A stretch of DNA of 64,000 bases from an uncultured Eubacteriales bacterium (GCA_900548855.1 URMF01000006.1:1-64000); one strand, 5' to 3'; numbered from the stretch's first letter, positions 42,602 through 52,716 are shown. The notes: generated by a model not told the origin, from the letters alone. Program-made: numbers and translations.

Positions 42602-42641
42602 TTATAAAAATATATTTTTTAGGAGCAGAGAGGATAAGGAT

Positions 42642-43049
42642 ATGTTAAGAAGTCAGGTGAGAGAAGAGGTATTTAAGATTCTATTCCGGTTACCCTTTAC
42701 GGAAAAAACGGAAATGGAAGAGCAGATTGATTTTTCCCTGGAGGAATTAGAGGGAAAAAGTGAAGAAAACCTGATTTATATACGCAATAAGGTAAATGCT
42801 ATTTTAGAGCAGCTGGATGGGATTGATGCAAGGATAGGAGACTGCTGTGAGGGATGGAATTTTAACCGGATTGGCAAGGCAGAGATTGCACTGATGCGGA
42901 TTGCAGTATATGAGATGATGTTTGAAGAGGATGTGCCAAGACGTGTGGCAATTAACGAGGCGGTGGAACTCAGCAAAAAATATTGTGACGAGGATGCAAA
43001 GGGTTTTGTCAATGCAGTGCTTGGCAAGGTAGAAAAGACTTTGGATTAG
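42642..43049 (+). CDS. nusB: Transcription antitermination protein NusB
   Basis: NusB, with NusE, binds boxA RNA and prevents early termination of ribosomal RNA transcripts. It has 135 residues, all helical, with the family segments around FKILFRLPF, LMRIAVYEMMF and VPRRVAINEAVELSKKY, and DAKGFVNAVLGKV at the end. The frame is open back to 42447, but MLRSQVREEVFK is the family N-terminus and GAGAGGATAAGG precedes it. xseA begins nine bases after its stop. Confidence 0.95.
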   Translation: MLRSQVREEVFKILFRLPFTEKTEMEEQIDFSLEELEGKSEENLIYIRNKVNAILEQLDGIDARIGDCCEGWNFNRIGKAEIALMRIAVYEMMFEEDVPRRVAINEAVELSKKYCDEDAKGFVNAVLGKVEKTLD

Positions 43050-43058
43050 GAATTGGAT

Positions 43059-44282
43059 ATGGCTTCTATTTATTCAGTATCACAGATTAATATGTATATT
43101 AAAAATATGTTTGCGAATGATTACCTGTTGCGAAATGTACAGGTTAAGGGTGAGATATCGAATGTGAAATATCATTCCTCCGGACATATTTATTTTACGT
43201 TGAAGGAAGAGGGCAGTGCTTTAAATGGTGTGATGTTCCGCTCCGCTCGGACGGAGGGGCTGGATTTTACCCTGGAGAATGGGCAAAGTGTTGTAATTAC
43301 AGGAAGCATCGCAGTCTATGAACGGGATGGCAGATACCAGGTTTATGCAAAAAAGATTGCACTGGATGGCAGGGGAAATCTCTATGAAGCCTATGAGTTG
43401 TTAAAGCAGAAACTTTACGAGGAAGGGCTTTTTGAATTTGAACACAAAAAAGAGATACCCCGGTTTCCGAAAAAGGTCGGGATTGTAACTGCCAGAACGG
43501 GAGCAGCGATACAGGATATCTTAAATATTGCAAAAAGAAGAAATCCTTATGTACAGCTTTATCTATATCCTGCCCAGGTACAGGGTGAGGGTGCCGCAAA
43601 AACCATTGTAAAGGGAATTGAAACATTAGACCGGATGGGAATGGATACGATTATCATCGGCCGTGGCGGCGGTTCCATAGAGGATTTATGGGCTTTTAAT
43701 GAAGAGTCTGTGGCAAGGGCCATTTATCATGCAAAGACTCCCATTATATCGGGGACGGGGCATGAAATCGATAATACCATTGCCGATTATGCGGCAGACT
43801 TGAGGGCACCGACCCCCAGTGCCGCCTGCGAGCTGGCAATACCGGATGTGATGTCTTCCATTTATCAGGTAAGACAGTATGAAAGCCGGATGCGGAAGTG
43901 CGCTGGACAAAAGCTGCAGCAGCTGAACCAGAAGTGGGGAATGCTGTCGGCAAGGCTTAATAGTGCATCACCGAAGGTCAGGCTTGAAAATCAGAAAATT
44001 TATCTGGATTCCTTACAGGATAAACTGATGCAGGGAATGCTGCAGAAAATGGGAAACCGCAGACACCAGTATGAAATTTTACTGACAAAATTAAATGGCT
44101 TAAGTCCCACTGCAAAGCTGGTGGGAGGCTATGGATATATTGAACACCAGGACGGACATGCCATCCGGTCTGTAGCGGATGTGAAGGAGCAGGATAACTT
44201 TTCTGTGACGGTGTGGGATGGAACCATTGAAGGTGTGGTAACAAAGATTGAAGAGAAAGTGGAGCAGGGAAATGGAAGATAA
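43059..44282 (+). CDS. xseA: Exodeoxyribonuclease VII large subunit
   Basis: XseA is the catalytic subunit of exonuclease VII, which degrades single-stranded DNA from either end. The 407-residue protein has an OB-fold (about 1-100; VKGEISNVKYHSSGHIYFTLK), then the catalytic region with GRGGGSIEDLWAFNEE and ADLRAPTPSAA, and the coiled C-terminal part. ATG 43059 has TTAGGA at a suitable distance; an in-frame TTG lies six bases earlier. It overlaps xseB by 11 bases. Confidence 0.95.
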   Translation: MASIYSVSQINMYIKNMFANDYLLRNVQVKGEISNVKYHSSGHIYFTLKEEGSALNGVMFRSARTEGLDFTLENGQSVVITGSIAVYERDGRYQVYAKKIALDGRGNLYEAYELLKQKLYEEGLFEFEHKKEIPRFPKKVGIVTARTGAAIQDILNIAKRRNPYVQLYLYPAQVQGEGAAKTIVKGIETLDRMGMDTIIIGRGGGSIEDLWAFNEESVARAIYHAKTPIISGTGHEIDNTIADYAADLRAPTPSAACELAIPDVMSSIYQVRQYESRMRKCAGQKLQQLNQKWGMLSARLNSASPKVRLENQKIYLDSLQDKLMQGMLQKMGNRRHQYEILLTKLNGLSPTAKLVGGYGYIEHQDGHAIRSVADVKEQDNFSVTVWDGTIEGVVTKIEEKVEQGNGR

Positions 44283-44481
44283 TTTTGATTTGGAACAGGC
44301 ATTCAAGGAGCTGGAAGAAATTATTGTGAAGCTGGAATCGGATGCAGTCCCGCTAAAGGAATCAATAGAATTGTATGCAAAGGGTGCAAAGCTGGTGGCA
44401 TCCTGTAAAGACGAACTGACTGGAATTGAGAAGGAAATGATTGTTATCGGTGAAAATTTTGAGCCGGAGGACAAGGAATAG
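44272..44481 (+). CDS. xseB: Exodeoxyribonuclease VII small subunit
   Basis: A 69-residue helical subunit of exonuclease VII. The family pattern FEQAFKELEEIVxKLE is seen here as LEQAFKELEEIIVKLES, followed by PLKESIELYAKGAKLV. It begins inside the end of xseA (11-base overlap), which is typical coupling for this pair. The frame is open to 44248, but ATG 44272 has GAGCAGGGA before it and matches the family. Confidence 0.95.
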   Translation: MEDNFDLEQAFKELEEIIVKLESDAVPLKESIELYAKGAKLVASCKDELTGIEKEMIVIGENFEPEDKE

Positions 44482-44496
44482 AAGGTGTGAGTGAAT

Positions 44497-45468
44497 ATGG
44501 ATTTTGAAACAACTATGAAACAACGTGTGGATACAATTGAGGCAGTCATCCGTGAGTATATGCCCAAGAATCCGACCTTTCAGAAAACGGTGGTTGAGGC
44601 AATGGATTATACGATGTCAGCAGGCGGGAAACGGATTCGACCGCTGTTGATGGGAAGTACCTTTGAGTTGTTTGGTGGAAAGGGAAGGGTAATCGTTCCT
44701 TTTATGGCAGCCCTGGAAATGATTCATACCTATTCTCTGATTCATGATGATTTGCCGGCACTGGATAACGACGATTACCGCAGAGGAAGAAAGACAGCGC
44801 ATATTGTGTATGGAGAGGCGATGGCAATACTTGCAGGAGATAGTTTGCTAAATTATGCATACGAGACGGCGGCAAAGGCATTTTCTATTATAGATGAAGA
44901 AGCAGGTTTTTCCGGCAGCAGGGAGGACGGCTGTGAGTTTACAGAGGAACAGTATTTTGCTGTCAGGAAAGAATTAGAATACAGGCGTAATGTGGAAAGA
45001 GCCATGCAGATTTTGGCATCCAAGCCGGGCATTTATGGTATGATTGGCGGACAGGTCGCAGATGTAGAGCTGACAGGCACCAGATTAAATGCGGAGCAGC
45101 TGGTTTATATTTATGAAAACAAAACAGGTGCATTGATTGAGGCTGCCATGATGATTGGCGCTGTGCTGGCGGGAGCAGATGATGAAGGAATTGAAAAGAT
45201 TCAGAAAGTAGCGTATAATGTTGGGATGGCATTTCAGATTCAGGATGATATTCTGGATGAAACTGCTACCTTTGAAGAACTGGGAAAACCGATTCACAGT
45301 GATGAAAAAAATGAAAAGGTTACTTACGTTACTATTTATGGAATTGAGAAGGCCGGTGAAGAGGTGGAGCGTTTATCTGAGGATGCAATTGAAATGCTAC
45401 AATCCATTGACGGTGATTCTGGCTTTTTAGTGGAGCTTGTAAGATATTTGGTACAGAGAAGGAATTAG
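44497..45468 (+). CDS. ispA: Geranylgeranyl/farnesyl diphosphate synthase
   Basis: A trans-prenyl diphosphate synthase of 323 residues that condenses IPP with allylic diphosphates. The first aspartate-rich motif is DDLPALDND at 84-92 and the second is QIQDDILDE near 250. The extra residues in the first motif (DDxxxxD) are usual for bacterial FPP synthases. An insertion of about 25 residues with FSGSREDGCEF, near 135-165, enlarges the middle of the protein. AAGGTG lies nine bases before ATG 44497; a GTG at 44491 is an alternative. It provides the C15 precursor for undecaprenyl carriers. Confidence 0.93.
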   Translation: MDFETTMKQRVDTIEAVIREYMPKNPTFQKTVVEAMDYTMSAGGKRIRPLLMGSTFELFGGKGRVIVPFMAALEMIHTYSLIHDDLPALDNDDYRRGRKTAHIVYGEAMAILAGDSLLNYAYETAAKAFSIIDEEAGFSGSREDGCEFTEEQYFAVRKELEYRRNVERAMQILASKPGIYGMIGGQVADVELTGTRLNAEQLVYIYENKTGALIEAAMMIGAVLAGADDEGIEKIQKVAYNVGMAFQIQDDILDETATFEELGKPIHSDEKNEKVTYVTIYGIEKAGEEVERLSEDAIEMLQSIDGDSGFLVELVRYLVQRRN

Positions 45469-45518
45469 AAAAGGCGGGAGATTGGCATTACCTTTACTAA
45501 TATATAAGAGGTATTTTT

Positions 45519-47381
45519 ATGGAGCTGTTAGATAAAATAAAAGAACCAAATGATATTAAGCAATTTGATGTGGAATATTGGGAGCCTTTGGCTGATGAAA
45601 TCAGAAGCTTTCTGCTGCATCATATCTCAAAAACTGGCGGACACCTGGCTTCCAATCTTGGCTGTGTGGAGCTGACAATGGCGCTTCATCTTGTTCTGAA
45701 TCTGCCGGAAGACAAGATAATCTGGGATGTGGGACATCAAAGCTACACCCATAAGATATTGACAGGCAGGCAGGAACAGTTTCATACCTTAAGGCAGTTT
45801 GGCGGAATGAGTGGATTTCCCAAAAGAGTAGAGAGCGATACAGATGTTTTTGAGACGGGACACAGCTCCACCTCCATATCTGCAGCAATCGGTATGGCAA
45901 AGGCACATGAGCTAAATGGGAAAAAGAGTACCATTGTGGCAGTTATCGGAGACGGTTCTTTTACAGGAGGTCTTACTTATGAGGCTCTTAATAATCTGGC
46001 ACAGCTTAAGAGTAATTGCATGATTATCTTAAATGACAACGACATGTCCATAGATGAAAATGTGGGTGGAATGTCTACCTATCTGAATAAAATTCGTGTG
46101 GGACAGGCTTACAATGATGTAAAATCTGGAGTGGAAAAAGGGCTTTTGCATATTCCGGGAATTGGTGAAGGGCTTGCCAAAGTAGTAAAACGGGGAAAGG
46201 ACAGTATAAAGGGCCTATTAGTACCAGGTATGTTTTTTGAAGATTTGGGAATTACCTATATCGGACCAATTGACGGACATAATATATCACAGATGGTTGA
46301 CACCTTTGAGGCTGCCATCCGGCTGAAGCGTCCCGTTGTCGTACATGTAAAAACAATTAAGGGAAAGGGATACCGGTATGCCGAAAGATATCCGAAATAT
46401 TTCCACGGCGTAGCTCCCTTTGATTTAAAAACCGGAAAGGCAATCCAGAAGAAGGAGAGGCTGACCAATACGGATGTATTTGGAAGAAAGCTCCTGGCTA
46501 TGGGAGAAGAGGTTCCCAATTTGGTAGCGATTACAGCAGCCATGGCCTCAGGAACCGGTCTTGAGAAATTTGCCAATGTATATCCTGGCAGATTCTTTGA
46601 TGTGGGAATCGCAGAGCAGCATGCGGTGACCTTTGCTGCCGGTTTGGCCAGTGAAGGTATGATTCCGGTGGTGGCTGTCTATTCTTCTTTCTTACAGAGG
46701 GCTTATGACCAGATATTGCATGATGTATGTTTACAGAAGCTTCATGTCATATTTGCAATTGACCGCTCCGGTCTGGTGGGAGAGGATGGGGCAACCCATC
46801 AGGGCATATTTGATTCGGCGTATCTTACACAGATTCCGGGTATGACGGTATTGGCACCGAAAAACCGCTATGAGCTGAGCAGAGCCATGGAATATGCGGT
46901 GGAATATGATGGCCCCATTGCGGTTAAATACAGTAAGGGGGATGCATTTTATGGGTTAAAGGAAAAGCAGGAACCGATTGTGTATGGAAAAAGCGAGGTT
47001 TTGTTTGAGGGCCAACAGGCTGCGCTGATTGCGGTGGGAAATATGGTTGAAACTGGTTTTGAGGTATATCATGCTTTAAGGGAAAAGGGAACAGAGATTA
47101 CTTTGGTAAGTGCAAGGTTTGTAAAGCCTTTGGACGAAGAGCTGTTAAGGAATTTAGCAGCAAATCATAAAGTGGTTATAACCTTAGAGGAGCATATGCT
47201 TCAGGGGGGATATGGACAGGCTGTTTCTGCATTTTATATGCGCAGTGGAATAACGGCGACAAAAGTCCGGAATCTTGCAATTGAAGATATGTTTGTGGAG
47301 CATGGCAGGGTGTCAGAGCTTAGGGAGATGCTTGGCATGGATGCACAGAGTGTAATGCGTGTGGTGGAAGAATATTTGTGA
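45519..47381 (+). CDS. dxs: 1-deoxy-D-xylulose-5-phosphate synthase
   Basis: DXS makes deoxyxylulose phosphate from pyruvate and glyceraldehyde phosphate with thiamine diphosphate, the first step of the MEP isoprenoid pathway. The protein has 620 residues. The thiamine motif starts at GDGSFTGG (144-151) and ends with NDNDMS; GHSSTSIS near 114 and DRSGLVGEDGATHQG in the pyrimidine domain are conserved. It follows ispA by 50 bases, so it lies with its downstream pathway partner. Confidence 0.97.
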   Translation: MELLDKIKEPNDIKQFDVEYWEPLADEIRSFLLHHISKTGGHLASNLGCVELTMALHLVLNLPEDKIIWDVGHQSYTHKILTGRQEQFHTLRQFGGMSGFPKRVESDTDVFETGHSSTSISAAIGMAKAHELNGKKSTIVAVIGDGSFTGGLTYEALNNLAQLKSNCMIILNDNDMSIDENVGGMSTYLNKIRVGQAYNDVKSGVEKGLLHIPGIGEGLAKVVKRGKDSIKGLLVPGMFFEDLGITYIGPIDGHNISQMVDTFEAAIRLKRPVVVHVKTIKGKGYRYAERYPKYFHGVAPFDLKTGKAIQKKERLTNTDVFGRKLLAMGEEVPNLVAITAAMASGTGLEKFANVYPGRFFDVGIAEQHAVTFAAGLASEGMIPVVAVYSSFLQRAYDQILHDVCLQKLHVIFAIDRSGLVGEDGATHQGIFDSAYLTQIPGMTVLAPKNRYELSRAMEYAVEYDGPIAVKYSKGDAFYGLKEKQEPIVYGKSEVLFEGQQAALIAVGNMVETGFEVYHALREKGTEITLVSARFVKPLDEELLRNLAANHKVVITLEEHMLQGGYGQAVSAFYMRSGITATKVRNLAIEDMFVEHGRVSELREMLGMDAQSVMRVVEEYL

Positions 47382-47440
47382 CGGATTTGGAAAATGTCTG
47401 TTTTTCATACAGGTACAAAAGAGGCATCAGGAGGCAGTTT

Positions 47441-48241
47441 ATGAAAGAACGATTAGATGTAATGCTGGTTAACCGTGGGCTGGCAGCTTCCAGGGAAAAG
47501 GCAAAAGCAATTATCATGTCCGGAATTGTATTTGTGGACGGACAGAGAGAGGACAAGGCAGGTTCTGCCTTTGATGATAAGGTAAATATTGAAATTAAGG
47601 GACCTACCCTTAAATATGTGAGCCGTGGAGGGCTTAAGCTTGAAAAAGCCATGAATAGCTTTGCTGTAAAGTTAGAAGGCAGAGTTTGCATGGATGTAGG
47701 CTCTTCTACCGGCGGATTTACGGATTGTATGCTGCAAAACGGAGCAGTAAAGGTATACGCGGTAGATGTGGGGCACGGACAGCTGGATTGGAAGCTGCGG
47801 AAGGATGAGCGGGTAGTCTGCATGGAAAGGACCAATATCCGTTACGTGACACCAGAGCAGATTGGAGCGCCACCGGAATTTATATCCATTGATGTATCCT
47901 TTATTTCACTGACAAAGGTATTAGCACCCATTAAGGAGCTTATGACGGAAAATGGTGAAATTGTATGTCTGATAAAACCACAGTTTGAAGCCGGCAGGGA
48001 AAAAGTGGGAAAAAAAGGCGTTGTAAGGGATTGCAACGTGCACAAGGAGGTTATCCGGATGGTGATGGAATATGCCGCATCTATCGGATTTTGTGTCTGT
48101 AATCTGGATTTCTCTCCCATTAAAGGTCCAGAGGGCAATATAGAGTATCTTTTGCATTTAAGCAGGGATAAAAGCAGAGTACCTGCAGACGTTGATGTGG
48201 AGAAGGTGGTGGCAGTCTCCCATGAAGCTTTGGATAAGTAG
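47441..48241 (+). CDS. tlyA: TlyA family rRNA 2'-O-methyltransferase
   Basis: A 266-residue protein with an N-terminal S4 RNA-binding domain (1-62; RLDVMLVNRGLAASREKA) and an FtsJ-like SAM-dependent methyltransferase domain with the motif DVGSSTGGFTDCML and later IKPQFEAGREKVGKKGVV. Family members methylate 16S and 23S rRNA and are often misnamed hemolysins. The frame is open back to 47378, but TCAGGAGGCAG precedes ATG 47441. nadK starts 12 bases after its stop. Confidence 0.93.
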   Translation: MKERLDVMLVNRGLAASREKAKAIIMSGIVFVDGQREDKAGSAFDDKVNIEIKGPTLKYVSRGGLKLEKAMNSFAVKLEGRVCMDVGSSTGGFTDCMLQNGAVKVYAVDVGHGQLDWKLRKDERVVCMERTNIRYVTPEQIGAPPEFISIDVSFISLTKVLAPIKELMTENGEIVCLIKPQFEAGREKVGKKGVVRDCNVHKEVIRMVMEYAASIGFCVCNLDFSPIKGPEGNIEYLLHLSRDKSRVPADVDVEKVVAVSHEALDK

Positions 48242-48253
48242 GGGATGGATGGT

Positions 48254-49111
48254 ATGAAGCATTTTTTAATTGCAACCAATTATATTAAGGATGAAAATCT
48301 GGTTTTAACCACAAAGGTTGAAAAGTATATTGCCATGCATGGTGGAACCAGCAGAAGGGTAATCGGAGATACGAATGGAGAGATTTCCTATGAGATAGAG
48401 GCTGCAGAGTCCTTTGACTGTATTATTGCGCTGGGCGGGGATGGGACAATCCTCAAAGTCAACAGGGATTTAAGAAGGCTTGAGATTCCAATTGTGGGAG
48501 TGAATCTGGGAACTCTGGGTTTTTTGACTGAAATTGAGCCGGAGCAGGTTTTTCCGGTTATTGACCGTCTGTTAGCAGATGATTATGAGATGGAAGAGCG
48601 AATGAACATCTGTGGTACAGTTTATAAGAATGGAAGCGATACGCCTGTTCTTAAGGATGTGGCACTGAATGATATTGTGGTATCCCGGTCCGGATTTTCA
48701 AGAGTGATAGGTCTTAAGGTTTATGTGAATGAAAAGGTAATGGATATTTATGAGGCGGATGGTCTGATTGTCAGTACACCCACCGGTTCCACCGGATATA
48801 ATCTGTCGGCAGGCGGTCCCATTGTTTCACCCAAGACAAGTCTCATGATTGTGACCCCCGTTTCCCCCCATTCCCTTACCTCAAAAAGCATTGTTTTTTC
48901 CAGTGAGGATGAGATTGCAATTGAGGTATTAAAAATGCGTAAGGCGCAGGAGGAAGAGGCAATTGTGAGCTTTGACGGACAGCCGGGAACCCAGCTTTCT
49001 ACGGGAGACCGGATTGTGATTAAGAAATCCGGTGCAGTGACCAATATGGTTAAGCTTTTTGATGTAAGCTTTTATGAAGTGTTACGGGAAAAGATAACAA
49101 ATCATTTCTGA
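48254..49111 (+). CDS. nadK: NAD kinase
   Basis: NadK phosphorylates NAD to NADP with ATP or polyphosphate. The protein has 285 residues. GGDGT at 61-65 (ALGGDGTILK) is the nucleotide-binding signature, with NLGTLGFLTE next, LNDIVVSR later and TPTGSTGYNLSAGGPI near 180. ATG 48254 has AGGGGATGG before it; ATG 48245 is too close to that site. It keeps its usual place between tlyA and argR. Confidence 0.96.
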   Translation: MKHFLIATNYIKDENLVLTTKVEKYIAMHGGTSRRVIGDTNGEISYEIEAAESFDCIIALGGDGTILKVNRDLRRLEIPIVGVNLGTLGFLTEIEPEQVFPVIDRLLADDYEMEERMNICGTVYKNGSDTPVLKDVALNDIVVSRSGFSRVIGLKVYVNEKVMDIYEADGLIVSTPTGSTGYNLSAGGPIVSPKTSLMIVTPVSPHSLTSKSIVFSSEDEIAIEVLKMRKAQEEEAIVSFDGQPGTQLSTGDRIVIKKSGAVTNMVKLFDVSFYEVLREKITNHF

Positions 49112-49121
49112 GGTGGAACAT

Positions 49122-49577
49122 ATGAAAGAAAAAAGACAGAATAAAATCAAAGAAATCATCGAAACAAAAAATATTGAAACCCAGGATGACCTGTTGGCGG
49201 AGCTTACGAAAGCCGGTTTTACCACAACACAGGCAACTATTTCCAGAGATATCCGGGAAATGAAGCTTACAAAGGTGCCGGATGGAAATGGCAGGCAGAA
49301 ATATACCCTGATTCAGAGTGCGGATACGGATGTTATGGCAAAATATCATCAGGTCCTAAGTGCAGGCATTCTGGACATGGATTATGCCGGAAATATGATA
49401 GTCATCCATACCGTATCCGGAATGGCAATGGCAGTGGCAGCCGCTTTGGATAACATGAAATTTCAGGGTTTTATGGGATGCATTGCAGGAGATGATACAA
49501 TTTTTTGTGTTATGCGGAACAATGAATTTTGCAGGGAAATTATAAATGATATAAAAAAGGTAGCATCTGACGAATAA
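49122..49577 (+). CDS. argR: Arginine repressor ArgR
   Basis: A hexameric regulator that senses arginine. The 151-residue protein has an N-terminal winged helix (1-70; QDDLLAELTKAGFTTTQATISRDIREM) and a C-terminal arginine-binding domain (GNMIVIHTVSGMAMAVAAALD, GCIAGDDTIFC). GAGGTGG lies just before ATG 49122. In Clostridia argR sits between nadK and recN as a conserved neighbour, and this does not mean that these genes are all its targets. Confidence 0.95.
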   Translation: MKEKRQNKIKEIIETKNIETQDDLLAELTKAGFTTTQATISRDIREMKLTKVPDGNGRQKYTLIQSADTDVMAKYHQVLSAGILDMDYAGNMIVIHTVSGMAMAVAAALDNMKFQGFMGCIAGDDTIFCVMRNNEFCREIINDIKKVASDE

Positions 49578-49591
49578 GTTGGAGGTATAAT

Positions 49592-51265
49592 ATGCTATTA
49601 AATTTACATATTAAAAATATGGCATTAATTGATGAAATTGACATCAATTTTGCGGATAATCTGAATATATTAACCGGAGAGACAGGAGCCGGAAAATCCA
49701 TTGTAATTGATTCGATTATGCTGGCATTGGGCGGAAAAGTACCGAAGGATTTTGTAAGGAAGGATGCAGAGTATGGATTGGTGGAGCTTTTATTTTCTAT
49801 AGAGGATGAAGAGACTCTCCGAAGGCTTTGTGAGCTTTCCGTGCCGGAAATGACGGATGGCGAGCTGGTGCTTTCTAGAAAAATAATTGGCAGCCGGAGC
49901 GTTAGCAAGATAAACGGAGAAACGGTAACACTTGCCAGAGTCAGGGAAGCTGCCGGCTTACTGTTGGATTTGCATGCTCAGCATGAGCACCAGTCCCTGC
50001 TGATTCCGGGGAATCATTTAAAGTTATTAGACCGGTATGGTCATGAGACGCTGGATTCTTTTAAGCAAAAAGTGTCAGAATATTATAAAGAATATGCCAA
50101 ATTAAAAAATGAACTTTCTGCAAATACTATGAATGAGGAAGAAAAGAAGCGCAAGCTGGATTTAATGGAGTTTGAGCGGAATGAAATTGCAGGCGCAGCT
50201 CTGAGACCCGGAGAGGATGAGGAATTAGAGGCTTTGTACAAGAAGGCATCCAATAGCAAAAACATAAACGAAAGCGTATCGGCAGCCTACCGTTACACGG
50301 AGGATACCGCCTATGACGGTGTAGACCGGGCATTGCGAGAGATGACGGCAGTTTCTGAATTTGATGAGGAGCTTCAGTCCATGATGGATATGCTGGCCAC
50401 AGTGTCTGACCTGATATCGGATTTTGGCAGAAGTGCAAGAGGATATCTGGAACACAACAGCTTTTCAGAAGAGGAATTTATACAGATAGAGGAACGGCTT
50501 AATACAGTCAATCATTTAAAAGCTAAATACGGTAAAACAATCGAAGAGGTATTGTTATATGGAAAGAATCTGGAATTGCAATATGATAAGCTGCTTCATC
50601 AGGAGCAGTATTTACAGAATTTGCAAGGAAAGCTTGCAGATGCAGAGAAAAAGCTGGAACAGGCATGCCGGGATTTAAGCCGGGAGAGGAAACGGATTGC
50701 AGCACAGCTTTCCCGGAATATAACAGAGGCTTTGGTTGATTTGAATTTTATGGATGTTCGTTTCGATATGGTGTTTGAAAAAACGGAGCATTATTCTGCA
50801 GAGGGGATGGACTATCCTTATTTTATTATCTCTACCAATGTTGGTGAGGATATGAAACCGTTATGGCAGGTGGCATCGGGAGGAGAGCTTTCACGGATTA
50901 TGCTGGCGATGAAATCCTGTCTGGCGGACGCAGATAAGATAGAGACATTAATTTTTGATGAAATTGATGTGGGAATCAGTGGAAGAACCGCCCAGATGGT
51001 GGCAGAAAAAATCCACAGAATAGGAAAGAACCACCAGATTATTTGTATTACGCATCTGCCGCAGATTGCAGCAATGGCAAACCATCATTATTTGATTGAA
51101 AAACAGGTAAATAATGGCAAGACAATCACCCATATTTCAAAGCTTGATTCCCAGCAGGAAATTAAAGAGCTTGCGAGGCTGATTGGCGGTGTAGAGATTA
51201 CGGATACGGTTATTCAGAGTGCAAAAGAAATGAAAGAATTGGCAGGTAAGGCAAAGGTTAACTGA
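49592..51265 (+). CDS. recN: DNA repair protein RecN
   Basis: RecN is an SMC-like ATPase that acts early in double-strand-break repair. It has 557 residues, normal length. Walker A is GETGAGKS at 29-36, a central coiled coil spans about 150-370, and the ABC signature region SGGELSRIMLAMK with Walker B LIFDEIDVGISG follows. A TTGGAGG site precedes the ATG. A strong terminator follows and separates it from spoIVB. Confidence 0.97.
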   Translation: MLLNLHIKNMALIDEIDINFADNLNILTGETGAGKSIVIDSIMLALGGKVPKDFVRKDAEYGLVELLFSIEDEETLRRLCELSVPEMTDGELVLSRKIIGSRSVSKINGETVTLARVREAAGLLLDLHAQHEHQSLLIPGNHLKLLDRYGHETLDSFKQKVSEYYKEYAKLKNELSANTMNEEEKKRKLDLMEFERNEIAGAALRPGEDEELEALYKKASNSKNINESVSAAYRYTEDTAYDGVDRALREMTAVSEFDEELQSMMDMLATVSDLISDFGRSARGYLEHNSFSEEEFIQIEERLNTVNHLKAKYGKTIEEVLLYGKNLELQYDKLLHQEQYLQNLQGKLADAEKKLEQACRDLSRERKRIAAQLSRNITEALVDLNFMDVRFDMVFEKTEHYSAEGMDYPYFIISTNVGEDMKPLWQVASGGELSRIMLAMKSCLADADKIETLIFDEIDVGISGRTAQMVAEKIHRIGKNHQIICITHLPQIAAMANHHYLIEKQVNNGKTITHISKLDSQQEIKELARLIGGVEITDTVIQSAKEMKELAGKAKVN

Positions 51266-51282
51266 CTGAGATAAAATAGGAT

Positions 51283-51326
51283 AACCCATAATAAATGTAA
51301 AAGCATTTATTGTGGGTTGTTTTTTG
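51283..51326 (+). terminator. Strong intrinsic terminator after recN
   Basis: AACCCATAATAAATG (51283-51297) pairs with CATTTATTGTGGGTT (51304-51318) with one G-T pair, loop TAAAAG, followed by GTTTTTTTG. Confidence 0.92.
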
Positions 51327-51367
51327 ATTTAAAATAAATTTATATTAATATAGAAAGGGAGAAAACA

Positions 51368-52477
51368 ATGCAAAGATACAAGTCATTTTTAAAGTGGTTA
51401 TTGACGGCAAACATTATGTTTATCCTAGTGGTGGCTGGCCTTGGATACCGGAAGGAATATCAAAATAAAGAGATAGCGGAGGTATACAATACCCTGCAGT
51501 CCGGTGGGAAGGAAGCGGAACAGAGTAAAGAACGCACCAATGACCAGAGCCAGAAAGTAATTCCTGTTGGCAGGACGGTGGGAATTTATATTAATACGAA
51601 GGGGATTTTGGTTATCGATACGGGGGAAGTGACGGATTTAGAGGGAAAAAATGTGGCTCCGGCTAAAAATAAGCTGATGCCGGGAGATTATATTACAAAA
51701 TTAAATGATGTGGAAATGAAAACAAAAAAACAGCTCATTGAGGCAATTACAAGCTGTGATGGTAATCCCCTTGTATTTCAGGTGATTCGCAACGAGGAAT
51801 GTATTGATGTAAAAGTGGAACCAGTGGAAACCGGAACGGATTTGTATAAAGTGGGAATCTGGGTCAGGGATGATTTGCAGGGACTTGGAACGGTGACTTA
51901 TGTGAAAGAAGATTCCTTTGGCGCCCTGGGCCATAGTATTAATGATACAGACACAGGAGAGCTTCTTCAGGTTTCAGGAGGTGAAATTTATGAGGCAGAT
52001 ATTTTTGGCGTGGAAAAAGGTACTGCCGGAAGTCCGGGGGAGATAGAAGGTATGATTGCCTATCAGACAGAAAATGTAGTGGGGCATATTGATGCGAACC
52101 ATCTGTATGGAATTTATGGTACAATTACCGATGCCTTTAAGGAAGAGATAGAACAGGAGAATCCGGTGGAAATAGCATCTGTAGATGAAGTAGAAAAAGG
52201 GGAGGCATATATACAGTCTTATATCAGTGGAAAAAAGGAATTATATGAAATAGAGATTGTAAATATACACAAAAATAGCAATGGGGACCAGGAGATGGAG
52301 ATTATTGTGACAGATGACAATTTAATTGATTTAACTGGAGGAATTGTTCAGGGTATGAGCGGAAGTCCTATTCTTCAGAATGGAAAATTAGTAGGTGCCG
52401 TAACGCATGTATTTGTGGATGAACCCAAAAAAGGCTATGGTATATTTGTGGAAACTATGAGAAAAGGTGAAAAATAG
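51368..52477 (+). CDS. spoIVB: SpoIVB peptidase (S55)
   Basis: SpoIVB is a serine peptidase secreted from the forespore that triggers pro-sigma-K processing. The 369-residue protein has an N-terminal membrane segment (10-26), a PDZ domain (about 70-150, with LMPGDYITKLND) and the S55 domain with His189 (FGALGHSI) and Ser331 (QGMSGSPIL); an acidic residue near 316 may complete the triad. All visible catalytic residues are kept, so it should be active. It lies before the spo0A-like genes as in other Clostridia. Confidence 0.95.
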   Translation: MQRYKSFLKWLLTANIMFILVVAGLGYRKEYQNKEIAEVYNTLQSGGKEAEQSKERTNDQSQKVIPVGRTVGIYINTKGILVIDTGEVTDLEGKNVAPAKNKLMPGDYITKLNDVEMKTKKQLIEAITSCDGNPLVFQVIRNEECIDVKVEPVETGTDLYKVGIWVRDDLQGLGTVTYVKEDSFGALGHSINDTDTGELLQVSGGEIYEADIFGVEKGTAGSPGEIEGMIAYQTENVVGHIDANHLYGIYGTITDAFKEEIEQENPVEIASVDEVEKGEAYIQSYISGKKELYEIEIVNIHKNSNGDQEMEIIVTDDNLIDLTGGIVQGMSGSPILQNGKLVGAVTHVFVDEPKKGYGIFVETMRKGEK

Positions 52478-52716
52478 AATATTTTAGCGAAAAAGCTGAA
52501 AAGGTTAATTCACAGTTAAAAAAATTCATATTTTTTTAAAAGTCGGTGTTTATGATTGGACATAAAAAAAGTATTGAAAAATAAAGAAATATTTAGCGGA
52601 ATGGGATGAAAAATTGTGTTACAACACAATTTTGAAGAAAATAAGTTGCGTTGCATTGTCATACATCAGCTTATAATTATAGTTTGGTTTTGATATAGTC
52701 TTAAATGGTCGATGTC

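Noticed and set aside
47441..48241. Hemolysin
   Set aside because: The protein has an S4 domain and an FtsJ-like methyltransferase domain, which mark the TlyA rRNA methyltransferase family.
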